Source of the DNA: Gerris lacustris | Lineage: Eukaryota > Arthropoda > Insecta > Hemiptera > Gerridae | Assembly (NCBI GenBank): GCA_951217055.1 | Contig: OX578278.1 | Coordinates: forward strand, 33,121,105 to 33,185,104 | DNA length: 64,000 nucleotides | Reading direction: 5' to 3' | Part shown: in pieces, positions 26,501 through 39,100 of the stretch | Position numbering within the stretch: the stretch's first letter is position 1 | Layout: every line of letters starts with the position of its first letter | Translations under genes and position numbers: made by a program | Notes under the pieces: model-generated | What the model was told of the DNA's origin: nothing | Seen by the model: the letters and a program-made list of their open reading frames with translations, nothing else | The model's database searches: none

Positions 26501-29500
26501 TATTGAGCTAACTTTCATTTCTTGAATCTGAAGATATTCTGGGTATGTCCAATTTCATCGAAATTGACGGAGTAGTTAAGGCTCCTTGCATCTGCACAGA
26601 CGACAGCCTACATACATTTTTTAAAAACCACTCTTTCGTACTCAGGGGACCTTAGAAAGTTTACATCTATCAACAGTCCATACTTAAATTTCCAATCCAC
26701 CACAATACTTTTGATCTATATGTTAAATATATGAGAAAGTTAAAATTCCACAACCCCTAATTAATAAACAAAATAAACATAAACCTTAGTAACTAAGAAA
26801 ATACATTATCCAAATAACTAAATTAATTATTTAATAAGGAGAACTATATAAATCTAAGTCTTTTGAAAATTTGTACATCGCATTATCTGTATTTGCCATT
26901 AAAACATATATATTTCTGGAGATACCTCATTTAAAACTGAAATGGCACTTTCAATTACCAAAAACTATTAATAATTTTAACCAAGGTTTATTCGATTATT
27001 TATCCAACTTTTTTTTCTTCTTTTTTGGCACAAGCAAATATATTATAATAATAATTAATAAAAGAAAGAGTCAATATAATCACCAAGGGACCCAGATTTA
27101 GAGCCAGCAAATACAACTCTTTTGCTAGTACTGGGATGAACACAGAGTGCTTGAATTCTTGTGTCCAGAACTTTAGGAGTGTTTTTAACAACCAGTGAAA
27201 GCATAACATCACGGAAACTGAAATGCAAAGAAAATAAAGATGTTAGAGGTAAGGTAATAATAAGCCTTTTAATGCTATGGACAAATCATTATAAAGTTTT
27301 TTGCTTTCTTCAGGGGTTAAAATCCCAGACATATTCCACACAAGGGAATTGGAATATTTTGATTCCATGCAATCTAAAACACTGGGAATGGATGGATTAC
27401 CTACGAGATCCCTCTAAACTCTAAAGGCATCCAAAGATGATCTGTAAAGCAGAAAAACTGATCAGGCCAGCCAGCACGAATTTCCTGATTCGCCCTGAAT
27501 ACCCTCTCAACCACACATGGTCCTGACATGCTTCAGTTTTCGCTCGCACCTCTATTGTTCAGTAGTACTTTATAGTGTGCCTTTAATAATAAAAATTGTT
27601 TATCCATACAATTTACTATGCTACTATACACAAATAACTGGATTTATAACCGGTCATTGTCGTCCCAACAGACTGGTAGGCTTGGTTTAAAGTTCCACCT
27701 GCCAGCTGAGCGGAGAGAAAAATAAAACTCCTTTGCAGCTATTAAGCTGCTGCCCAGTGTTGGTTTAAGGGACTGGCCTCTAAAGAAACTGCTGACTTTT
27801 TGAGAATCTGTCGTCTGCTCAGAATATAGAAGGATCAATTTCAGCTGGTTTAATATGGAAAATTTGTTGACTTTTCAATTCTAATTCAGCCGCCTCAACT
27901 GAACATCAGTGTCAGAAAATACTGAGTTTTTTCACAACAAACAATCTGAACAGGCCAATCTCATCAGTTTCTTCAGATCTGCTACAGAGGCCTTAAGCAG
28001 ACTTTCAGACTAAAAAAAAGTCAACAGTTTGCTAAGAGGCAATTTCTTAAACTTTCCAAGAAATCCACCGGCATTGCAAAAGTTTTCCACCTCAGCGGTA
28101 CTAACGCAGGCATCAGCTTAGCAAATGATTGGTTTATAAAAAATTGACTGAGAAAATAGGAATCAGTTACAAATTCAGTGGTGAGAGAACACAAACAAGT
28201 ATAATCATCAGCCTTTCTGTATTTGAAACAATTTTGTATTTACTTTCCCATTAGTTTGTTAATACCTGTTTCATTTTCAAATATTTAACAATGAAAATAA
28301 TGTTATTACAACAATATAATTATTTATAAAAAAAATAAGAAGATTAATTACCACTCTTGAGAACAAGCGGCGAGATTTAAAATGTCAGAACTATAATTTA
28401 TATCATTAAGTTTGTCTTTCAAATCTTCAAGTAATTTCTCTCTTCCTTCCATCTCGTCTTCAGGCCATCCCTCACAGCCTAAAACATAACATTTCATTTA
28501 AGTTTCAAATGCATGAAAACAAAATAAAGAATTTCCATAAATAATAAACTTTAATTTTGGTTCTTCTGCAATCTACAGAGCAGAAAGGTTGAATAAATAT
28601 AAGACTGACTCTTTTCACAGCATTATTTTACAGTTGTTACATAAGTATAAGCTTTCATGGCCTGATTTTAAGTCTAGAACCCACAGATAGCCGGCATCAG
28701 AGATTGGACGAATCAGACATTTTGAAAAAATTGCTGCAGGGAGTTGCTTGTGATGTGACTCATTAACTAAGTTGCTAATGATCTCAAATAGAATATCTCA
28801 CTTTATTTTTTAATATTTTCCTAATTATTAACTAGAAATATCTGTCTGCTATAACCCTATGAAACTTTATCATATACATAATAATACTAAATTGAAATTT
28901 CTATAATATCTAAATTAATCAATTTATTATCAAACAATTATTATAAAATTATTAATAGGTTGTGGTTTACATTTCGGTTTTGATTTGAGAGAGAACAAAT
29001 TTATTTTTATCAATATCTCCAAAGCTAGATTTCCACCAGGAAACGAATTATAACGTTTAATTCATATTTAAATGGACTAAATTTGAGAATTTTATAATCA
29101 TAACTGTCCGAATCATTTATGGTTTTTTGTTCTGAAGCCCCCAAATTTGTGTATACGTGTATAATATATTCTGTAAACAAGTACGGCTGACTGATGATCT
29201 CATCAAGTAGATGAGTAAAGTGGCCGGATCTCCACGCCTGTAATAACCTAATGCTGGTGATTAAAACGTAAAAAAAAATACGGCATACATTTTTGGAATT
29301 TGGAGGCAGTTTTTGCCTCGGAGAATGATTTTTTGGAACATGTATCAAAAATGGCCAAGCAGTATGACAATTTGTAAAAATTTTTTTTTTTTGGACTCAG
29401 CTGGACCTTAAAAATATAACTCCATCAAAATTTAAAAATTGCATTTTTAGCACCATCACCATACTTTCTCTATATAAATACCATGCACATGAGAAAGTTA

Positions 29501-30127
29501 AAACCACTCCAAATTATCTCTAATACATTAATTAATTAGAAAAATTAGAATAGTCAACAATATAATTAATCATTTTTATATTAAACCATAATGAATAGTG
29601 ATTTCAGAAAAGGTGGGTCACTAAATTCATCCATCCAGTTCAAAACTTTATCAAGTCAAGAACATGACTAATTTCGAAAGAAGTTGTCCCTAAGCTATGA
29701 TAAAACTTTCTTCAGCCTCTTAAACTGAATCCTTGCTCATTATAATTTAATGATTAAATAAAACTAGTCAATGTTGAGAATATTGAAAATTTGATGTTCT
29801 AATACATCTGAAGAGTTGAAATTCATAAGGGCGTAAGTGCTGAAAGATTAGCTTGAGTTCATGGCTTCAATGTCATTTAAGTTAGTCACTTTGAGTTCAT
29901 CAAAGTGATTTAAGGCCCAACCTATTATACATAAAAGGACTAAGTGCCAAACTAAGACTGTATATTTGTTAAAAATCTCACTAGATAGCAGTAGCTCTCC
30001 AGTGTTGCTTCTTTTGGGTTTAAGTGCCATACATAAAAATACCTTTTTTCAGAAACTGATTTGGCACTTATACCCTTATGAATTTCAACTCTTCAACTTT
30101 AAAATTTAAATTTATAAAATAATATGT

Positions 30128-30158
<31 letters not shown>

Positions 30159-33100
30159 CATTATAAAATAATAATATTTATGATATCATAATGATACAAT
30201 AATTTAACAACAGTTTTCTTTCATCTTAAAATTAAGTTGTGTCACAAAAGTTTTAAAAATAAGAATTCTTTGAAGAATTATTAACACGTTTTACCTTTAA
30301 CAATTTAAAAGCTGTTAAGATGGTTAACTTATACAATAATCTTTAAGTAATATATTTCCCCCACATAATAGTTTGACAGTAAACTAATTAAGCTATAATA
30401 ACTAATTAACTCTTTTGAGTTTTATATAATATATTACAGGAAAATAAAATAAAATAGAAATGTGTGTAAATATCAATTTAATATATTTACAATATCAAAG
30501 TTTCCATAATAAGTAAAAATAGATCACATAATTTTATGCTAAACAAAAAAAAATTGAAAAAAAAAACTATAAAACTGAAAATGTATATAAAACAAAGCTA
30601 ACTTATTGCACACAATTCCACCCAATATAATATTAAACATCACATTAACGAGATCGACGGAACAAAGTAGACATTAAAACATCCTTAAAAAAAGAGTAAT
30701 ACATTAAAATTCAATTATTCAAAATATTTTCTTGGTAAAATTGAAGTACGCCCTGTTCTAGACTTGATATCTTCGTAAGCACGCTCACCGAATATTTGTC
30801 TACCTCGAGCCCATCGCCCTTTAAACATATCAAACAGTTATTCTACTAAGGACTCTACGTTTAGAAATTATAATATGTAATGTTGTATCCAGCGTTTTCA
30901 CAACATTAAGTATACTTAGAATATCAAGGAAGATTATTTAAAACTAGGTTCATAAATAAGCATTTTTTAAGTGGAAAAAGCTTACATTCCAAATAATATA
31001 TAACTTGTTACCTAGATTCCTTGTGTCTATGTCCGCTTCAGGTTCTTTCTGGAATGATTCATCAACGAAAGCATCGTTGACCTTTTCAGCAGCCTTACCT
31101 CTCAGTCGGAGAGAAATTCTTACAGGTGTGTTCTCCTTCTCTTTCTCGTTTCTCCTAAAACCCAATAATTGCCCATTAAAATTCAGTACGTTTTTTTATA
31201 TATTCCTATCAACATAAATAACATTGGGTTATTACAAGAAAGGATGTCGGCCAAGTTACACATCTACTTAATAAAATAATCAGTGTCAGGCATGTCTCAC
31301 CTCTCTGGGATCCACAATCAACTCTAGATATAGGTGGGGTTTAGGTGAGTTGAAGTAAGCTAACTAGTCAGCAAGACCTATCATCAAACCTTGATTAAAG
31401 TGTGCAATAAACAAAATTCAGTACATCCTTTATTTAAGTAAAGGAAGCTTGATCTGAAATGTAATACATATCACAATTTTACAGTAAAGATCCTTTTTGT
31501 AGTAAAAACAAGTCATTTGGTAAATAAGGAGCATATGTAAACACATGTATTATGTTAAACACATCAAAGTTAAACGTTGAAGATTAGACTTTTATATCAT
31601 CTTCAGTGTTAAGTGTTAAAATAGTATGAGGAAAGTCTGTACTAGCTACATATTTTACAAGCTTTTATGACTTAACTAACAGTAAAGAGTGGGGGTGGAC
31701 TAGGGCTAAAGAAGGAACCAAAGGTATGGGATATGAAGTGAAGATACAAGGCGGAACCCTTCCCCTAGTCTACCCCCTCTTTGTACTGTTAGTTTGTCAG
31801 ATAAGCTTGTAAAATATGTCGCTAGAAAAGACTTACTCTTACTATGTTAAAACAACACTAAAGATGATATAAAATGTCAAAAAGAGTTCATAATTATTAA
31901 TATAAAATTGTTGTGTTGATTTCTATAAACCTCTCTACTAAAAGCTGTAACAACTTGAAATAATGTTAATTTTATCTATTATATTTCATTTGTTTTTTTG
32001 TTTTTTTCAAACACAGACAGCAATGTAAATAAAAAAAAAACTTACACTTTTTTATCTCTAGGTTTCTTTGGTTGCACTGAAGGTGTATTCTCTGACACAT
32101 TAATTCCCATTGATCTGAAAAATAAACATTTTTAATATTTATTACATATAGAAATAAAACATGGCCTGAAGTAGTAGCCTTTTTTTTAAAACTCTTTCAC
32201 AGCAAGGGACTCTGAGTGGAACAGTAATCCTGGTGCAGGGCCCTTTTCTGTCCCTCTGTGCGGCATTGTTTCACACCTGCACTGCTTTTTCCCCCTCATT
32301 TTGTTTTAGTTTTCTCATCACAATTTAATAATATGTTTCAATAAAATATTGATTGTTACACATAATATAACGTAAAAGTCTTTAATTTTTTTGTTTATTA
32401 TATATAAACTAATTGTTATTAATATGCATAAGTAAACAAATAAAAAAAAAATGCGGGACTTGATGCTTATGATAAGGTAAATTGTGTAATATAGAACATA
32501 TTACAACTTTAATTATGCAATATTTTAATCGAACAAACAATTTATTTATTCATTTACTATCTTCGACACACACAGCCAAGTAAATGCTGAGGCGGCTTAA
32601 TGATGAAAAGAAGAAAATCAATTCATTATTCTTGATTTTAATGTCTTAGTAGTAGCAGTAATCTAGTACTTCCTACTAGACGGGTAGGACGAACCACTTG
32701 TTCAAACCTAGCAATTAGGCCATCTTATAGGCCCATTTTACTAGCCCTGTGGTGGAGAGTTCCAGCTACTTCACACATCATACATTTCTACATTGTACCG
32801 CCGAAGCGAGTATGGTGTGGTCATTAGTGAGCTATATAAGCATATGTCAAAGCGTGGGGTAAGAGTGTCCCATAGGGGGTGTCCCTCACCCTGCTCCATC
32901 CTCGATTCATAGATACAAATCACATCAAGATGACACGGATCGAATCCACAACATCAAAGCGTGGGGGAAGAGTGCCCCATAGGGGGAGTTCCTCGCCCTG
33001 CTCTGTCAGAGTATTATGTTACGGGATTGAACCCACGACTTATTGATAGCTGAACGGGGGCGCCTACTTATTTCTTATGCTCTTCTTGTATTTTTTTTTT

Positions 33101-36100
33101 TTTTTTTTTTGTTAGATTTAATTTTAATATGCTTCTACAGAAGAGCTAGGATAAACAAAGGTAAAAGGGTTTGGTTTAACACAGAGTGAATCTAATAAGT
33201 GTCTGAATACTGAGTGTTTTTTTTTTTTTTTTTCTTTTAAAATAGCTCCTTTGCTACTTAGGGGGCAGGGGTAGATAAGAACTGCTTTGTTGAAGTTCTA
33301 ATCTTTATCTAGTACATATTTATAAAACCATCATAATTTTGTAAAGCATAACTCCTTAAAACTTAAAAAAGAGTTAAACCTGAGTAATTCATTTCTCTCA
33401 GCAATACTTTGCAAGCGGATTTTTTCATATTCAGATATGAAAGGTTTTTCTTCTTCTTTTTTAGTTTTATTATATTTGCCACGTTTTGCCATTTTCTTTG
33501 GTTTTGAGGAGCCAGTTTTCTTGGGTTCAAACCAGCCATCGCTGTCCTTCTCATCTTTACTATCCTCACGTTTTGATTCATCATTTTCGCTTTTCTCACT
33601 TTGGCTGCTAAGATATTTATATTCTTCATCTTCGCTTTTCTCACTTTCGCTGCTAGAATCCTCAGGTAAATTCGAATCTCGTTTGATCATATGCGTCTAT
33701 ACAAAAAAGGAAAAAAAATTACTTTTCCAATTATTTGCATTTAAGAATAAAATATTAGTATTCCTAAGTGTAAATATAATAATTAAATAATAAATAAACA
33801 TTCAATTCCACTGATTTTGCTATAGAAAAAAGGAAAATGAATTACTAAAAAAATATAATAATAATTTAAAATAATGTACCATTAATATTTAGGGATTTAA
33901 AGTAAAAAATATTTTTTCCCATAGCAAAAATTTTGTTTAAAATAAAACATGCATATAATATAAATTTTGAAAAATCAGAAAAAAAGGATGCTTGCATATA
34001 ATACTTGAATAAATAAATAAAAAAAAGTACAAAGAATTAGAATAAAATAAGAGAAGCCACTTCACACATCGTACCTCTGTACATTGTACCGCCGAAGCGA
34101 GTATGATGTGATCATAGTGAACCAAATAAATCTGAGCATCAAGGCGAGGGATCGAACCCACGACCTCGTAACGCCCTTGATTCAGTGATGGCCGAGGAGA
34201 CGTGGTAAGTAATTTAATCCACACGGCCACGCTCTTTAGCGCTGTTGTAAGTCAAGATCAAGAATTGACAACACAATTAGAAACCAACTAATTTTAACAA
34301 CTGGGTGAAGAAGCCAGACTAAAATAATAGCAGAATCAAAAAAATTATAAATTTAAAAAGGAAGAAAAAAATAAAATAAAGTAAAAATAGAAATAACCGA
34401 AGAGGAGATAACAAATGTAAACAAGCAGGCTAAGGGCTTAGCAGCACATAGCTCTAAACGTGAAATTTTAAGTGATCACTTAAAGTTAAACCTAACTTTG
34501 TTACGTTAAAAGATTGACTAAAAACTTTCCTGATTCTAGTTGAACTTTACCGTAAATGAAAGCTCCATATGTTTTTGAAGAAGCATCACAGAATCTGATA
34601 AGATCTGCTATCAAAATGTCAGAGCCTTAAATTATTTAAGATAAATATTTGAGCCAATAAGGATAAAATGTCACTTCTAGTATTCAGGTGTTACCACATA
34701 AACCATACCACACAAATCAGAACCTGCTGATCAATAGAGATCTAATACTTTTTAAACTTTTGATAGGTAGAACAGAGAGGTTTTCTACAACTTAACACCA
34801 ACTAGAACACCATTTCATTGATTTAAAGCCAGCTGAGAAAAACAATAAAATGAAATTTTGATAAGTACTAAGTGTGGAGTGAATAATAGTAAAACTCTAA
34901 CAATCATCGAGATAAAATTTATATTAAATAAGTCATGAGAGCATGTTGACTCATATTTGAGAAAATGCTGTTTTAAAAAACATTAGAAAACCTCAGTCAA
35001 ATGCAACGTATACCTAAATGCAGTTTAGGTCAACGTATGTAAAACGTCATTAAGTAAAAGACCAAAGGTCATGCAACAACTGGTATTCCAAACAACCTGT
35101 AACTTAGTCGCAGAGCTTTCATGTAACTTAGCAAACAGCCTTCATCAAAATCATCAGTCAGGGATATTTGATCCTGATTGAGGAAATCACGTAAAAATCA
35201 TGATATTGAACACAAATATCAGGTAGAAATTTGAGGTGTTTTTTCCAAAGATTGCACAGCATAATGTTTTGACTCTCATAAATTAGAAGGGTCGAGCTTA
35301 AAAGGAAAAGAAATACAGGGTAAAGGACGGCCGACGTATGAATTTGAAAATGTAATAAAACACAGAATGTTACAAAATATTTTTTTTTCCTGATTTAATA
35401 ACATGGGAAATTTAAATTGACCTAGATTTAAACAAAGTATCGGATAAGAGGTTTCTCTCACACCCCAAACACTGAATAAGCCTTTTTTCGAAGTTTTTGT
35501 GCACTCTTTCGAGCATTTTCACAGGAATTTCGGCAATTTTGGCTCCAATGTTGTTCTTGAGGGCTTCCAGGGGACGATCGCTGTACACCAAGGATTTAAG
35601 GTATCCCCACAGAAAAAAAATCGCAAGGAGCCAAATCAGGCGATCTTGATGGCCAGTTTAAATCGCCTCTTAAAGAGATGAGACGCCCAGAAAATCTGTC
35701 TTGGAAAAACGTTTACGCAAACCCTTGCTGCAAGCCACTCCATTATAGTGACTGAACCCACGTGGAACATAAACTTCCCGTCCCCCTCTTTCAAACGACC
35801 CTCCTCTCAACCGTACAGGACCAATAGGAAGGGAGCAATCCCCTCTTCAAATTCATACGTCTGCCGCGCTCCACCCTGTACAATAGGTTTGTTCCAACAG
35901 AGCCTCGGACGGTTCTAGAACTGCCGGGAGCATGCGCAGTATCGAAAGACCGTTCCTACACGCTTCTCGGACGGTTCTGGAACTTTTAGTCCCGTGTTCC
36001 AACAGAAAGTCGAACGGTTCTGGGACAGTCCTAGAACCGTGAAAACAGTCCCGGGACTGAAACAGGAACTCGACCAGAACTACTAATACTAATATACGGA

Positions 36101-39100
36101 GGCGTGTAGGTTACACTACTACTACTGTTCAACTATAACCTAACATTTGTTTTCGTTTCTTTTCATGATATCTTCTGTTTCCTAGCGTGTTTTGTTTCTC
36201 TCTCCTCAGTTAATATTTAGACTACTTCTTTCTTTCTTCTTTACGTATTATTTTTTATCATGATAGTATATTGGAATAATAAAATATAATTTATATTTTA
36301 TTTATTCCTCATGATAATTAAAATTTCTCATAGCGACTTTGAGTCCTTTATAAGAATTACCTACGATCTTTTTGTCTGTACATCCGCCGATGATTTACAG
36401 ACAAGAAAAAAAAAAAAAAACAGATAAATTGTTCTTATAATTTTCTTTTTTGTAGTTTTGAACCCTTTATTTGTAAATATTTCTTAATGTGTGGTTGACC
36501 TTTTCTTATATAAGGGTTTATTTTTAATAAGCCAAGATAAAATTCACATTTTATCATCCGAAACTTGATTCCGAGATCTCTGTGAAGGAGGGGTCTTACG
36601 AACCCGGGGATATCATTAAAATCTGTTTCATATACGTCTGTATGTTCGTATTCGTATGTAACTAAACCTTTAATAACATATCGCTTCAAGATATCGTATT
36701 GAGATGCGGTTTGCGACATTTTTTACAACTTTTGTCAGAAAAACTGATGGCGACAAACCCGAACATCGTAGCTCACGACGTTTCGGAGCTGAAGTCACTT
36801 AAGCACGAAATCGGTCTGTCGACGATAACTTCAGTAGACATTATTTGATTTCTATTTTATTTGGGGTATATATTATTATGTGTCCTATTTGGTAGATTGT
36901 ACCTATACTTTTTGGGCACAAGTGGTTTTGGAGATATTGGCATTTTAATGTTTTTACTTCCATGAAAATGGGTGTAAATACTGAGCTCTCTCTTGATCGC
37001 GTATTGACTCCACAACATTTCATGGAAGTCATGTGTAGGATTTCCACACCGGTACTTTTATATGATTTAACAGTTAATGTTTAAAAAAATTACAATTTAT
37101 ACAAACAAATTTTTAATAGGCAACTGAAACTAAAATACAGGATGTTACGAGCCTGACGAATCCCAAATGTGAGAGCGAAATATAATCATTCAGAAATGAC
37201 AGTGTGATAAATTTGTAATTTTAAAAACTATTTGCCCCAATGTGCATTCTTATAAACTTTGTTGAGTTTAACAATAGAATATGTTCACGTAAGTAATCCA
37301 TTTCTGAGTGAACATAAACAAAACAAGTGGAGAGATACGAAGAGGAAAATAAAAACAAGATAAAGAGAGGTAACATGAAGGTTGCAGTTCTGAAAGAGTT
37401 CTAAAATCGTTCCAACAGGCTCCTCTTTTTGAATCAGTTCTGAACCAGTCCTCATAGACGCATGCGCATTAAAAAATCCTGAACTGGTTCTAGAACCGTC
37501 CTCGAATTGGCTGTTGGAACAAACCTAATATTTACCCGAAGGTGTAAGAGAAACAGAGCTTTTGAAATTATTTAAAAAATATATTCAGCTGAAGATTGAA
37601 ATTCAGTAATAGGAAATGGGATATCTTCCACAGCCCAATGCTGAGAAACAAGAATTTAGGTGATCATGTGATGTGACATAACATGCATAATACAGTCGGT
37701 GTATTATGCAACAGTCAAACAGTCTTTAATGCGGCATGTTTGGGTCCACAGCCGTGCCGGATAACTGATTTTGCCAGATTATAGACCGTAGTTTTAAAGG
37801 GAATACCAAAGATAAATCTATTTTCTGTTATTAGTATTTAATGTGTCCACACACATTATGAACCTGTGCAGGGGATGTAAATACATAGTATTTAAAGTCA
37901 ACAAATCCTCCTGAAAAAATCGGAATCTTCTTCCTTAGCTTCTAAAAGTTTTAATCACTTTTTTGTGCTCCATAGAGAAATTGGGAATTGAGTCTCCATC
38001 AGTCATAATGAGAAAAATTAAGTGAAAAAAATAAATCAAGTATAATATGAGATGTGGGGTCATGAATGAAAGCTCGATACACTGATCATAAATATTAATT
38101 TAATTATTGAAATATAATTAATAATTAAGATGTAGGCGATACAATAAATCAATAAAAAGAAAAAAGAATCAGTAATTTAATGAAGTATAAAGTTTAAAGA
38201 GAGATATCTCGGTTTCCATAACAATATAACTCCCACCGAACCCCCGGATTAAGGGATTACTGTAGTATAAAGAAAGATAATGAAATGCAGATGTTTTAGA
38301 GATATTAATGATTAATATAATAATAATAAACTTTGACCCTAAAACCTGACTACCACAAACCACTACTAAGACCAAAAGAAATTCAATAAGCATGTGAAAC
38401 TCAAACTCCAAATCGCCACAGAACCAAAACAAACAACAGTTTCAGGGGCCCTTACCATCTATAAATACTATTATTTCATGAGGTAGAACTTCTATGCTTT
38501 ATGATAATTACTAAAACTAAAGGATTTGGTAAATCTACGAATAATGGAGAGTTTAAAGGCCTCACTCGAATGTACTTACATAAATCAAACAAAAATAAGA
38601 TACAATCTCCCAAGTATATATAATCAAGCAAAATTATGCCAAATCATACCAAGAGATTCTCAACCGAATGGTACACTGAAGAATAGCCTAAATGATACAG
38701 CCTAAGGTAGCGAATCTAGAAAATTTGTATCAAGGGGCTGGCTATAATGAAGATCTACAGCTTCCATATTGTTAGAACATAAAGCTTAAATTGATTATAT
38801 TAAACATTCTTACCATTTCATCAACCATTTCAATTTACTAAGCTTTAACTTTTGAATACAGAAAGAAAGAACACAAAAAGGGCTCAAGGAGGTTGGCAAT
38901 GGCTGAAACAATTAACACCTACGTGACATTGACAGTTGACAAACAATGAACACTAATTTTTAATGATTTTCACTACCTTAAGCGAAATAGACTAAAGATG
39001 AATACCTGAATACAACTGCGATAGGAACCGCTGCAAGATTAATAATTTTATGTTATACTTAAATAAGATTTAATATTATCATTACTCACAGTTCTTTTTC

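Noticed and set aside
33437..33790. 117-codon plus frame, Ser/Leu/Phe rich
   Set aside because: Antisense shadow of the acidic Lys/Glu exon 2 of WDR76.
34050..34245. Possible tRNA gene on minus strand
   Set aside because: A and B boxes are present but box spacing is too long and no cloverleaf forms; better as a SINE.
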